A stretch of DNA of 5,736 nt from Collinsella sp. (GTDB taxonomy: Bacteria; Actinomycetota; Coriobacteriia; Coriobacteriales; Coriobacteriaceae), in the NCBI GenBank assembly GCA_019419485.1, contig DXZV01000004.1:8858-14593 (forward strand). Direction: 5' to 3'. Positions 1-4,903 of this stretch are shown here, piece after piece; within the stretch, counting starts at the first letter, position 1; the number at the start of each line of letters is the position of its first letter. A program made the translations under genes and the position numbers. Under the pieces are notes generated by a model that did not search any database, was not told where the DNA came from, and was given only the letters and a program-made list of their open reading frames with translations.

Positions 1-155
1 TTGGAGAACATCTTGCCGATGCCACCGCCCGAGGTAGACATTTCCATGTTGGGGGTCATCCAAGCCATGGCGCCGCTTTCGGTGATCATGGATTCGCCAT
101 CGCTAAGGTTGCACGTAACAACCGGGAAAGCCCCTCCGCCGATCTCGTACTGCAT
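1..155 (-). CDS. AIM24 / TIGR00266 family protein, N-terminal fragment
   Basis: Only the first 51 codons are inside the window; the gene continues past the left edge. The protein starts MQYEIGGGAFPVVTC and continues through GESMITESGAMAWM, TPNMEMSTSGGG and GKMF. This is the typical opening of the TIGR00266/AIM24 family, which has the pattern 'G..LPVV.C.L..GE.MITE.G.M.WM.PN..M.T..GGG'. Bacterial members form a beta-rich fold and their biochemical role is poorly defined; the name comes from a yeast mitochondrial inner-membrane protein. No signal peptide or membrane segment is visible in this part. The ATG at 153-155 is chosen because AAAGGAG sits 5-6 bases upstream and the family normally starts at this point. 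The gene has its own promoter and is separated from the kinase remnant upstream by a terminator, so it is probably transcribed alone or leads a unit to the left. The family call is sure; the function is not. Confidence 0.85.
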   Translation of the reverse strand, partial: MQYEIGGGAFPVVTCNLSDGESMITESGAMAWMTPNMEMSTSGGGIGKMFS

Positions 156-160
156 GACCG

Positions 161-168
161 TCTCCTTT
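161..168 (-). promoter_or_regulatory. Ribosome binding site of the AIM24-family gene
   Basis: On the minus strand GAAAGGAG lies just before ACGGTC and the ATG at 153-155. The strong AGGAG core at normal spacing fixes the start codon. Confidence 0.75.
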
Positions 169-197
169 CCACTCAGGAGCCGAATAACGATGCCTAT

Positions 198-226
198 ATT
201 TTAGCAGGTAGAGATGCATATGTTCA
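198..226 (-). promoter_or_regulatory. Probable sigma-70-type promoter of the AIM24-family gene
   Basis: On the minus strand a -35-like TGAACA (221-226) is followed after exactly 17 bases by TAAAAT (198-203). TGC directly before the hexamer makes an extended -10 (TGnTAAAAT). It points to the AIM24-family start about 43 bases downstream and sits after the terminator of the previous gene, which is where a promoter is needed. The call is by eye only. Confidence 0.55.
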
Positions 227-264
227 CACCGCCCATGCCCTCTCCTGCGGACGTTTCCCCAGAT

Positions 265-305
265 AAAACCTGCCAAAATAAACCTGTTCCTTTTTGGCAG
301 GTTTT
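265..305. terminator. Bidirectional intrinsic terminator
   Basis: AAAACCTGCCAAAA (265-278) and TTTTGGCAGGTTTT (292-305) are perfect reverse complements, giving a 14-bp stem with a 13-base loop. The A- and T-runs at both stem ends give a U-tract whichever strand is transcribed, though the core (CCTGCC/GGCAGG) is short. The right arm overlaps the first two bases (plus-strand order) of the stop codon of the kinase remnant at 304-306, so it would end minus-strand transcripts immediately after that gene. It also separates that gene from the AIM24-family promoter. Confidence 0.8.
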
Positions 306-858
306 AAAGGCAAACGGTGAAGGTGATCTGGTTGCCGTGACCGGATACGGTGGCGGCGCCTCCATGGGCCTCGGCGATGGCACGCACCACGGACAGGCCC
401 ACGCCCGAGCCACCCGTCTTGGAGCTGCGCGACGCATCCGCACGATAGAAGCGATCGAACAATCGGTCCAGGTCGCCCTCGGGCAGCTCGTCCACGGCGT
501 TCGATACGACAAGCTCGGCGGCGCCCTTGCCTTTGCCGTGCGAAACGGCGCACAGGCTCAGCTCAATCACGCTGCCCTCGCTCGCATAGCGCGTGGCGTT
601 GTCCAGTAGCAACTCAACCACCTGCGCCACCGCCGCGGCATCGGCATGGGTCCGCACGCCGGTCGCAATCGACGTCGACAGGCGTTTACCGCCTGAGACC
701 GCCACCGACTTAAACGGCGCCGCCGCCTTGTTCACCGCCTCCGAAAGATCGATCGACGCCATGGTAAAGCCCGCCGAGCCCTCGTCCATGCGTGCCAAGA
801 ACACCAAGCGCTCCGTGAGCGCCGATAATAGCGCACCCGCACTCGCCTTAGTGCTGCC
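304..858 (-). pseudogene. Sensor histidine kinase remnant, C-terminal ATPase half only
   Basis: The frame holds a histidine-kinase HATPase_c domain. The N box reads VVELLLDNATRYA, the F box FDRFYRAD and the G2 box GGSGVGLSVVRAIAEAHGG, ending in a short beta strand and TAA at 304-306. Before it comes ERLVFLARMDEGS, which matches the end of the dimerisation helix (the usual 'L..LL.LAR.D.G'). An in-frame TAA at 859-861 closes the frame upstream. There is no H box with the phospho-accepting histidine, no HAMP domain, and no sensor or membrane segment. The 140 bp up to ogt contains none of them in another frame. No start codon in the frame has a convincing ribosome binding site; TTG at 805-807 and ATG at 787-789 are possible. 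A normal kinase of this type would be at least about 350 residues, so this is most likely a 5'-deleted gene. No response-regulator gene is in the window. The alternative is a short expressed ATPase-only protein, which the sequence does not exclude. Confidence 0.7.
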
Positions 859-861
859 TTA

Positions 862-1000
862 GCAGGTCGATGAGCATATTTAAAAAAGCAAGGTTATAGC
901 TTAGTCGGACTTAAGGAACGGGCGGCTTCACATCTCGCCCTGCAAACAACGCCCGTACAGCGAGCGCGCTTGCCGCATGGGCGTTGCGGCCGCCTGCAGC
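862..1000. other. Gap between the kinase remnant and ogt
   Basis: This 139-bp spacer has no supportable gene. It holds the candidate ogt terminator hairpin (947-986) and an AT-rich patch (880-887). No ribosome binding site or kinase coding remnant was found on the minus strand. The deletion that removed the 5' part of the kinase probably has its edge close to 860. Confidence 0.5.
944..986 (-). terminator. Possible terminator of ogt
   Basis: CAACGCCC (947-954) and GGGCGTTG (979-986) form a perfect 8-bp stem 15 bases after the ogt stop. The 24-base loop contains its own AGCGCGCT self-complementary core. On the minus strand the stem is followed only by TTTGC, so the U-tract is short and efficiency is uncertain. 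Confidence 0.4.
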
Positions 1001-1576
1001 TTATAGATAGGCACCCTCGAGGCGCAGCAGCCACTCCTTGCGATCCAGTCCACCGGCGTATCCGTTGAGCGATCCGTCGGCCGCGACCACGCGATGGCAC
1101 GGCACGATAATCGAAATAGGGTTGCGAGCGACCGCAGCCCCCACCGCGCGAGGAGATACAACGGGCGCTTCATTTCCCGGCACACGATGTCGAGCCGCAA
1201 CGCGTTGAGCGATCTCGCCATACGTAGCGACCTCGCCACGCGGGATAGAGAGCAGCTCAAACCAAACCTCACGCTGAAATGCCGTGCCAATCAAATGCAA
1301 CGGCGGCGTAAACCGAGGCTCCTGCCCCGCAAAATAGGCGTTGAGCCAAGCCCAAGAACGCTCTAGCACCGAAGAAGCCGCGCCATTGGCCGGACTCACC
1401 GACGACATGCCACCAATACCGGAAACCGCATCGGCGCCTTCAACATGTTCGGAGTCTTCCCGGAGAAGCGTGGAGCCAAAGTGTTCCTGTCCCTCAAACC
1501 AAAGCCCCGTCAGACCGCGGCCATCAGCGGCAAGCAGGATTTCGCCCAAAGGCGAAGCAAACGTCGTCGTGACCAC
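1001..1576 (-). CDS. ogt: Methylated-DNA--[protein]-cysteine S-methyltransferase (O6-alkylguanine-DNA alkyltransferase)
   Basis: This cytoplasmic suicide repair protein moves the alkyl group from O6-alkylguanine in DNA to its own cysteine and is consumed in the process. The 191-residue product has the active-site motif PCHRV at residues 159-163 (acceptor Cys160). It is preceded by ARNPISIIV and followed by the NGYAGGLDRKEWLL region, all typical of the C-terminal domain. The helix-turn-helix part starts at GTAFQREVWFELLSIPRGEVATYGEIA (about 97-123). The N-terminal half is the usual weakly conserved alpha/beta domain, with a poorly conserved Ser/Gly/Ala-rich insert at about 43-68. The loop before the active site (about 128-142) also looks longer than usual. 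The start is GTG at 1574-1576, with AAAGGAG (1583-1589) six bases upstream. There is no AdaA/AraC-like transcription domain, so this is a stand-alone Ogt/MGMT-type enzyme. The symbol ogt rather than adaB is by convention; neighbours do not suggest an operon. Confidence 0.93.
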   Translation of the reverse strand: MVTTTFASPLGEILLAADGRGLTGLWFEGQEHFGSTLLREDSEHVEGADAVSGIGGMSSVSPANGAASSVLERSWAWLNAYFAGQEPRFTPPLHLIGTAFQREVWFELLSIPRGEVATYGEIAQRVAARHRVPGNEAPVVSPRAVGAAVARNPISIIVPCHRVVAADGSLNGYAGGLDRKEWLLRLEGAYL

Positions 1577-1582
1577 CAGCGG

Positions 1583-1589
1583 CTCCTTT
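1583..1589 (-). promoter_or_regulatory. Ribosome binding site of ogt
   Basis: AAAGGAG on the minus strand, six bases before the GTG at 1574-1576. This is the reason for accepting the GTG as the start. Confidence 0.75.
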
Positions 1590-1600
1590 CAAAACTCCGC

Positions 1601-1628
1601 AACATAATACCGCGAACTGTGCAGACAA
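1601..1628 (-). promoter_or_regulatory. Candidate promoter of ogt
   Basis: On the minus strand TTGTCT (1623-1628) is followed after 16 bases by TATGTT (1601-1606), each matching four of six consensus positions. TATTAT (1604-1609) overlaps and could be the -10 instead, but then no good -35 is present. It lies 25 bases upstream of the start codon. Confidence 0.35.
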
Positions 1629-1737
1629 CCCCCGCAGATACGTCCGGGCGGGCTCGCAATTACTTCAGCGAGGCTGTTTTTCCCAATCAAGCGAAGAAGA
1701 CGCGGGGCTTCGACGCCAGGGCGGTACCCCCGCCAGC

Positions 1738-1921
1738 TGAGCTCTAATACTTTTCCCGAGAAGTGAACGAGTAAAAACGAAGTCCCGGAGCATCCACACC
1801 TTTAGACCGCAAAACCGCAGGATTCGCGCTGCAAAACCGCAGGACATAGCAATCAAAAAATGCCAATGCTTCGGGGGTCCAAATAAGGTCGTTCACTTCA
1901 CAGGAAAAGTATTAGACCTCA
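1738..1921. repeat. 184-bp palindromic element with 33-bp terminal inverted repeats (MITE-like)
   Basis: The left end (1738-1770) begins TGAGCTCTAATACTTTTCC. The reverse complement of the right end (1889-1921) begins TGAGGTCTAATACTTTTCC. The arms match at 30 of 33 positions without gaps, ending in GAAGTGAACGA on both sides. Complementarity resumes in the same register further in: CCCGGAGCAT (1784-1793) against CCCGAAGCAT (reverse complement of 1866-1875). The 14-base stretch between these blocks is not conserved. The centre holds a direct repeat. There is no transposase and no clean target-site duplication. Just outside TAATAC, GAGCTC on the left and GACCTC on the right are also near-identical as direct repeats, so the true edge is uncertain. 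A non-autonomous transposable element or a dispersed intergenic repeat is the simplest reading; a double operator or a structured RNA is possible. Confidence 0.7.
1809..1844. repeat. 14-bp direct repeat, 22-bp period
   Basis: GCAAAACCGCAGGA occurs at 1809-1822 and again, identically, at 1831-1844, inside the 184-bp palindromic element. The start-to-start distance is 22 bp, about two helical turns. Confidence 0.8.
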
Positions 1922-1955
1922 ATTCGCACCAAGCCCAAAGTCACCCCAGGCAGCA

Positions 1956-1968
1956 GGCGCGAAGCGCC
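1956..1968. repeat. Small GC hairpin with GAA loop
   Basis: GGCGC-GAA-GCGCC is a perfect 5-bp stem with a three-base loop in the GC-rich stretch between the two large palindromes. It has no T-run on either side, so it is not a terminator. Confidence 0.45.
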
Positions 1969-2078
1969 GAGGCCGCCGCCGGGACTAGGGCCCGCAACAA
2001 CCACGTGCCCCCACATCAGCCCAGCGGCCCCAACCAGCAACGGCCCCATCGCAGGCCGCTCGCAGCCGAGTCACCGCA

Positions 2079-2208
2079 GGCGGGGGCCGGGCTTGGTTTT
2101 CAGAACATCCCGCAGACCAGTGTGGCGCCTTGTCCGCGGCTCCGAAGGAGCAGGACAAGGCGCCACACATGGTCGAGGACGTTCTGAAAACCAAGCCCGG
2201 CCCCCGCC
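2079..2208. repeat. 130-bp long hairpin-forming palindrome downstream of asd
   Basis: Bases 2079-2106 and 2181-2208 are perfect reverse complements over 28 bp; the left arm starts GGCGGGGGCCGGGCTTGG and ends TTTTCAGAAC. Pairing then continues inward. ATCC (2107-2110) faces GGAC (2177-2180) with one mismatch, and GACCA (2115-2119) faces TGGTC (2170-2174). GTGTGGCGCCTTGTCC (2120-2135) faces its exact complement at 2153-2168, and GCTCC-GAA-GGAGC (2139-2151) caps the tip. It begins 12 bp beyond the asd stop, so it would be the 3' end of an asd transcript. Neither strand has a U-tract after the stem, so it is not a classical intrinsic terminator, although so strong a fold could protect or help end the mRNA. 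No open frame inside resembles a known protein. Confidence 0.85.
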
Positions 2209-2220
2209 GGACAGGTCAAC

Positions 2221-3246
2221 CTACTCGCAGAGCAGCTTAGCGATCTGGACAGCGTTGGTTGCCGCGCCCTTACGGATTTGGTCGCCGCAGCACCAGAAGG
2301 TGATGCCACGTGCGGCCTCGGGGTTCGAGATATCACGGCGCACGCGACCGACCCAAATCAGGTCCTGGTCGGAGGTGTCCATCGGCATGGGGAAGCGATC
2401 GTGCGCATCCTCGGCACTCATGTCGTCAACCAGCTTGACGCCCGGAGCGGCAGCCAGCGCAGCACGGGCCTCTTCCACCGTGATGTCGCGCTCAAACTCG
2501 AGCGTAATGCTCTCGGAGTGCGAGCGCAGCACGGGCACGCGCACGCAGGTGCAGTTCACGCGCAGCTCGGGCAGGTGCATGATCTTGCGGCCCTCGTTTT
2601 GCAACTTCATCTCCTCGGAGGTAAAGTCCTCTTCCTTGACACCGCCAATCTGCGGAATCAGATTGCTCGCGAGCTGGGCGGCAAATGCACGCGGCTCGGG
2701 AATTTCCTCGCCACGGCCCAGGGCGGCCAGCTGAGCCTCGAGCTCGGCCATGCCGGGAGCGCCGGCACCCGAAGCCGCCTGGTACGTCGAGACGATCATG
2801 CGCTTCACGCCGGCGAGCTGATGCAGCGGCCACGTGGGAACCAGGCCGATGATGGTCGCGCAGTTGGGATTGGCGATAAGGCCGTGATGCCACTTGATGT
2901 CGTCGGCATTGATTTCAGGCACAACCAGCGGCACCTCGGGATCCATGCGGAAGGCGTGGCTGTTGTCGACCACGACGGCGCCGCGCTTGACGGCCTCGGG
3001 CAGCAGCTCCTTCGCAATATCGTCGCCGGCGGCGCCGAGCACGATGTCGCAGCCCTCAAAGGCCTCGGGGCAAGCCTCCTCAATCACAACCTGCTCGCCG
3101 CGGAACTCGACGGTCTTGCCCGCAGAGCGCGCGCTCGCTAGCAGCTTGAGCTTGCCGACCGGAAACTCCTGCTCGTTGAGGCACTCGAGCATCTGGGTGC
3201 CCACGGCTCCCGTCGCGCCCAAAATAGCAACCGTGTACTGTTTCAT
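2221..3246 (-). CDS. asd: Aspartate-semialdehyde dehydrogenase
   Basis: This enzyme reduces L-aspartyl-4-phosphate to L-aspartate semialdehyde with NADPH, the second step of lysine, threonine, methionine and diaminopimelate synthesis, in the cytoplasm. The 341-residue product has the usual family length. It starts MKQYTVAILGATGAVG, with the NADP-binding GATGAVG at residues 10-16. The catalytic cysteine is in ANPNCATIIG (Cys129). STYQAASGAGAPGM at 153-166 is the conserved dimerisation/active-site stretch. EEMKLQNEGRKI (211-222) and RVPVLRSHSE (236-245, catalytic His243) carry the substrate-binding and proton-transfer residues. The ATG at 3244-3246 is chosen because AAAGGGGG lies a few bases upstream and the Rossmann fold begins at once; the frame stays open to 3393 but the extra 49 residues have no family match. 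It lies downstream of lysC on the same strand, 173 bp away. The stop is TAG at 2221-2223. Confidence 0.97.
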   Translation of the reverse strand: MKQYTVAILGATGAVGTQMLECLNEQEFPVGKLKLLASARSAGKTVEFRGEQVVIEEACPEAFEGCDIVLGAAGDDIAKELLPEAVKRGAVVVDNSHAFRMDPEVPLVVPEINADDIKWHHGLIANPNCATIIGLVPTWPLHQLAGVKRMIVSTYQAASGAGAPGMAELEAQLAALGRGEEIPEPRAFAAQLASNLIPQIGGVKEEDFTSEEMKLQNEGRKIMHLPELRVNCTCVRVPVLRSHSESITLEFERDITVEEARAALAAAPGVKLVDDMSAEDAHDRFPMPMDTSDQDLIWVGRVRRDISNPEAARGITFWCCGDQIRKGAATNAVQIAKLLCE

Positions 3247-3250
3247 GCTT

Positions 3251-3258
3251 CCCCCTTT
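3251..3258 (-). promoter_or_regulatory. Ribosome binding site of asd
   Basis: A purine run AAAGGGGG sits on the minus strand four to five bases before the ATG at 3244-3246. It supports the 341-residue form over the longer open frame starting at 3393. Confidence 0.6.
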
Positions 3259-3323
3259 AAAGGCTGTGGCTTTTGCCCGCACGCCGAGCAGGCCGATTAT
3301 TGTTGCCAGTGTATACAAGAACA

Positions 3324-3344
3324 GGGCGGGCACGAAACCCGCCC
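3324..3344 (-). terminator. GC-rich hairpin between lysC and asd
   Basis: GGGCGGG (3324-3330) and CCCGCCC (3338-3344) form a perfect 7-bp stem with a seven-base loop. On the minus strand it is followed by TGTTCTTGT, a broken U-rich tract. It could weaken or end lysC transcripts before asd, or act as an mRNA processing barrier that lets the two genes be expressed at different levels. Confidence 0.45.
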
Positions 3345-3347
3345 CGT

Positions 3348-3369
3348 CGAAACGAAACCGAAACGAAAC
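3348..3369. repeat. 11-bp perfect tandem duplication
   Basis: CGAAACGAAAC occurs twice in direct succession (3348-3358 and 3359-3369) in the lysC-asd spacer, next to the GC-rich hairpin. Each unit is itself made of GAAAC steps. Confidence 0.75.
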
Positions 3370-3377
3370 GCCCCGCC

Positions 3378-3408
3378 GTAGTTTTTGAGGCAAGTCCCAA
3401 AAATCTAC
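3378..3408 (-). other. AT-rich stem-loop just after the lysC stop
   Basis: GTAGTTTTTG (3378-3387) can pair with CAAAAATCTAC (3398-3408) with one bulged T. An alternative short stem on the minus strand, TCCCA/TGGGA, uses overlapping bases, so the two folds exclude each other. There is no U-tract, so termination here is doubtful. Confidence 0.35.
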
Positions 3409-3419
3409 TGGGATAGCAG

Positions 3420-4808
3420 CTACTTGTGGAGCGCGGCCGGGGCGGAATCGACCGGCACGGGAGCCTCCAGGTCGGAGACCTTCACAATGCCGTTCTCGTC
3501 GGAGAAGGCGCGGTAAATGGTCCGAATCGCCAGGTCGAAGTCCTTCTCCTCGACACCGATAATGATGTTGATCTCGTCACAGCTCTGCGAAATCATGCGC
3601 ACGCTCACGCCGGCCTGGCCGAGCATGCCAAACAGGTGGCCCGAGATACCTGCGCGGCCGCGCAGGTTACGACCGACGGTCGCGATGAGCGCCAAGCCCT
3701 CGACAACCTCGATCTCGAGCGGCTCGACCTCCTGCTGGATGTCACCCACGAGCGAGTACAGCGAATCGTGCACATCCTGCTCCTGCACCACAGCGCCAAA
3801 GCGGTCGACGCCGGTGGGCATATGCTCGACGGAAACGTCATAGCGTTCGAACACCGAAAGTGCACGGCGCATAAAGCCGACACGGGGCTTGGTGCGGTCG
3901 CGGGCAACGTTGATGGCGACAAAGCCGCGCTTGCCGGTCACGCCGGTAATGATGGGCTCCGCCTCGCCCTCGTCAGCCGTCTCGCTAATGATGGTGCCGG
4001 GGTCCTGCGGCGCATTGGTGTTCTTGATGACCAGCGGAATACCCGCCTCGCGCACAGGGAACACGGCCTCCTCGTGCAGGACGCTCGCGCCCATGTACGA
4101 AAGCTCGCGCAGCTCCTCGTAGGTAACGCGCGCAATGGGCTGAGCCTCGGGCACAATGCGAGGATCGGCAGAATAGAAGCCCGAAACGTCGGTCCAGTTC
4201 TCGTACAGGTCGGCACCAAGGCACTTGGCCAGAATCGAGCCGGAAATATCGCCGCCGCCACGGTCGAGCAGCTTGATCTGCCCCTCACGCGTCGCGCCGT
4301 AGAAACCGGGCATAACAAAGCCGCCCTGCTGGCCGTACTCCTGCACCAGCTCGGCGGTGCGGTTCATGCTGAGCGTACCGTCATGATGGAACGCCACGAC
4401 CGTCGCGGCATCCAGGAACGGCAGGCCCAGGTACTCGGCCATCAGGCGAGCGGTAAAGTACTCGCCGCGGCTTACGAGCTCCTCAGTAGAGTAGCCACCG
4501 GAGCGAGCACGCTCGGCAAAGGCCGCAAACTCTTCGCGGATGGGATAGGTGAGCCCCAGCTCGTCAGCGATATCAAAATAGCGCTGGCCGATGTCCTCGA
4601 GCAGCTCCTCGCACGACACGTGGTACTTGACGTGCGCGTTGACCAAGTAGAGCAGATCGGTCACCTTGGTGTCGCCCTTAAAACGGCGACCGCAGGCAGA
4701 AACCACCACAAAACGGCGGGCCGGATCGGCATCGACGATGGCCTTGATCTTCTTAAAGTGTTCGGCGTCGGCGACCGACGAGCCGCCAAACTTGGCAATC
4801 TTAATCAT
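3420..4808 (-). CDS. lysC: Aspartate kinase, monofunctional, two C-terminal ACT domains
   Basis: This enzyme phosphorylates L-aspartate with ATP to L-aspartyl-4-phosphate, the committed step of the aspartate family. The 462-residue product starts MIKIAKFGGSSVAD, the nucleotide-binding KFGGSS (residues 6-11). The kinase domain carries VVSACGRR (35-42), ELVSRGEYFTARLMA (110-124), LDRGGGDISGS (181-191) and NWTDVSGFYSADPRIVP (204-220). Two ACT domains follow: ACT1 at about 295-345 (GFVAINVARDR, then VEHMPTGVDRFGAVV) and ACT2 at about 372-436 (LALIATVGRNLRGRAGISG, then VSVRMISQSCDEINIIIGV). These normally bind lysine and/or threonine for feedback inhibition; which one acts here cannot be read from sequence. 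A short tail of about 20 residues ends the protein. No homoserine dehydrogenase domain is fused. The ATG at 4806-4808 is set by the conserved KFGGSS start. The symbol lysC is by convention; ask would be equivalent. It is probably partly co-transcribed with asd and is divergent from thrC. Confidence 0.97.
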   Translation of the reverse strand: MIKIAKFGGSSVADAEHFKKIKAIVDADPARRFVVVSACGRRFKGDTKVTDLLYLVNAHVKYHVSCEELLEDIGQRYFDIADELGLTYPIREEFAAFAERARSGGYSTEELVSRGEYFTARLMAEYLGLPFLDAATVVAFHHDGTLSMNRTAELVQEYGQQGGFVMPGFYGATREGQIKLLDRGGGDISGSILAKCLGADLYENWTDVSGFYSADPRIVPEAQPIARVTYEELRELSYMGASVLHEEAVFPVREAGIPLVIKNTNAPQDPGTIISETADEGEAEPIITGVTGKRGFVAINVARDRTKPRVGFMRRALSVFERYDVSVEHMPTGVDRFGAVVQEQDVHDSLYSLVGDIQQEVEPLEIEVVEGLALIATVGRNLRGRAGISGHLFGMLGQAGVSVRMISQSCDEINIIIGVEEKDFDLAIRTIYRAFSDENGIVKVSDLEAPVPVDSAPAALHK

Positions 4809-4821
4809 GGGCTGGAGGTTA

Positions 4822-4826
4822 CCTTT
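4822..4826 (-). promoter_or_regulatory. Weak, distant ribosome binding site of lysC
   Basis: The only purine-rich match upstream of the lysC ATG is AAAGG, 13 bases away, longer than usual spacing. Between it and the ATG the minus strand reads TAACCTCCAGCCC, which contains ACCTCC, a copy of the anti-Shine-Dalgarno core. Confidence 0.4.
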
Positions 4827-4897
4827 CTAAAAAGCCTCTGCGAACCTATTTTGCGCGCTCTGATACCATGGTTTCACCGATTGGGACCAAGGCATCC

Positions 4898-4903
4898 GAG
4901 GAG
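4898..4903 (+). promoter_or_regulatory. Ribosome binding site of thrC
   Basis: GAGGAG lies nine bases before the ATG at 4913-4915. An in-frame ATG at 4868-4870 also opens the frame but has no such site, so 4913 is preferred. Confidence 0.65.

Larger units (their letters stand above)
1577..2220. other. Gene-poor intergenic region with two long palindromes
   Basis: Between ogt and the asd stop no frame gives a protein I recognise or a start with a good ribosome binding site. Short open frames here overlap the palindromes and look incidental. The content is: ogt promoter region (1590-1630), a plain stretch to 1737, a 184-bp element (1738-1921), a very GC-rich, C-heavy stretch (1922-2078), and a 130-bp hairpin (2079-2208). 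Confidence 0.6.

Noticed and set aside
214..609. Plus-strand frame opposite the kinase remnant
   Set aside because: It runs through the terminator and then antisense to clear HATPase motifs, so it is a shadow.
1809..1844. CRISPR-like repeat
   Set aside because: Only two 14-bp copies eight bases apart, with no spacers of CRISPR size and no cas genes.
1665..1856. 63-codon minus-strand frame across the 184-bp element
   Set aside because: It crosses one palindrome arm and the direct repeats, has no recognisable motif, and no ribosome binding site was seen; treated as incidental.
2079..2208. Classical Rho-independent terminator of asd
   Set aside because: The stem is far too long and no T-run follows it on the minus strand; the structure may still affect the mRNA end, but the standard signal is missing.
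1985..2336. Several short frames on both strands with similar ends (SENQARPPP)
   Set aside because: The similarity follows from the palindrome at 2079-2208 being read on both strands, not from related proteins.
2278..3141. Plus-strand open frame of 287 codons opposite asd
   Set aside because: Shadow of asd; His/Gly/Ala-rich product without family features and no ribosome binding site.
3247..3393. N-terminal extension of asd by 49 residues
   Set aside because: The family starts at MKQYTVAILGATG, a purine-rich ribosome binding site lies just before that ATG, and the extension covers the hairpin and tandem repeat of the spacer.
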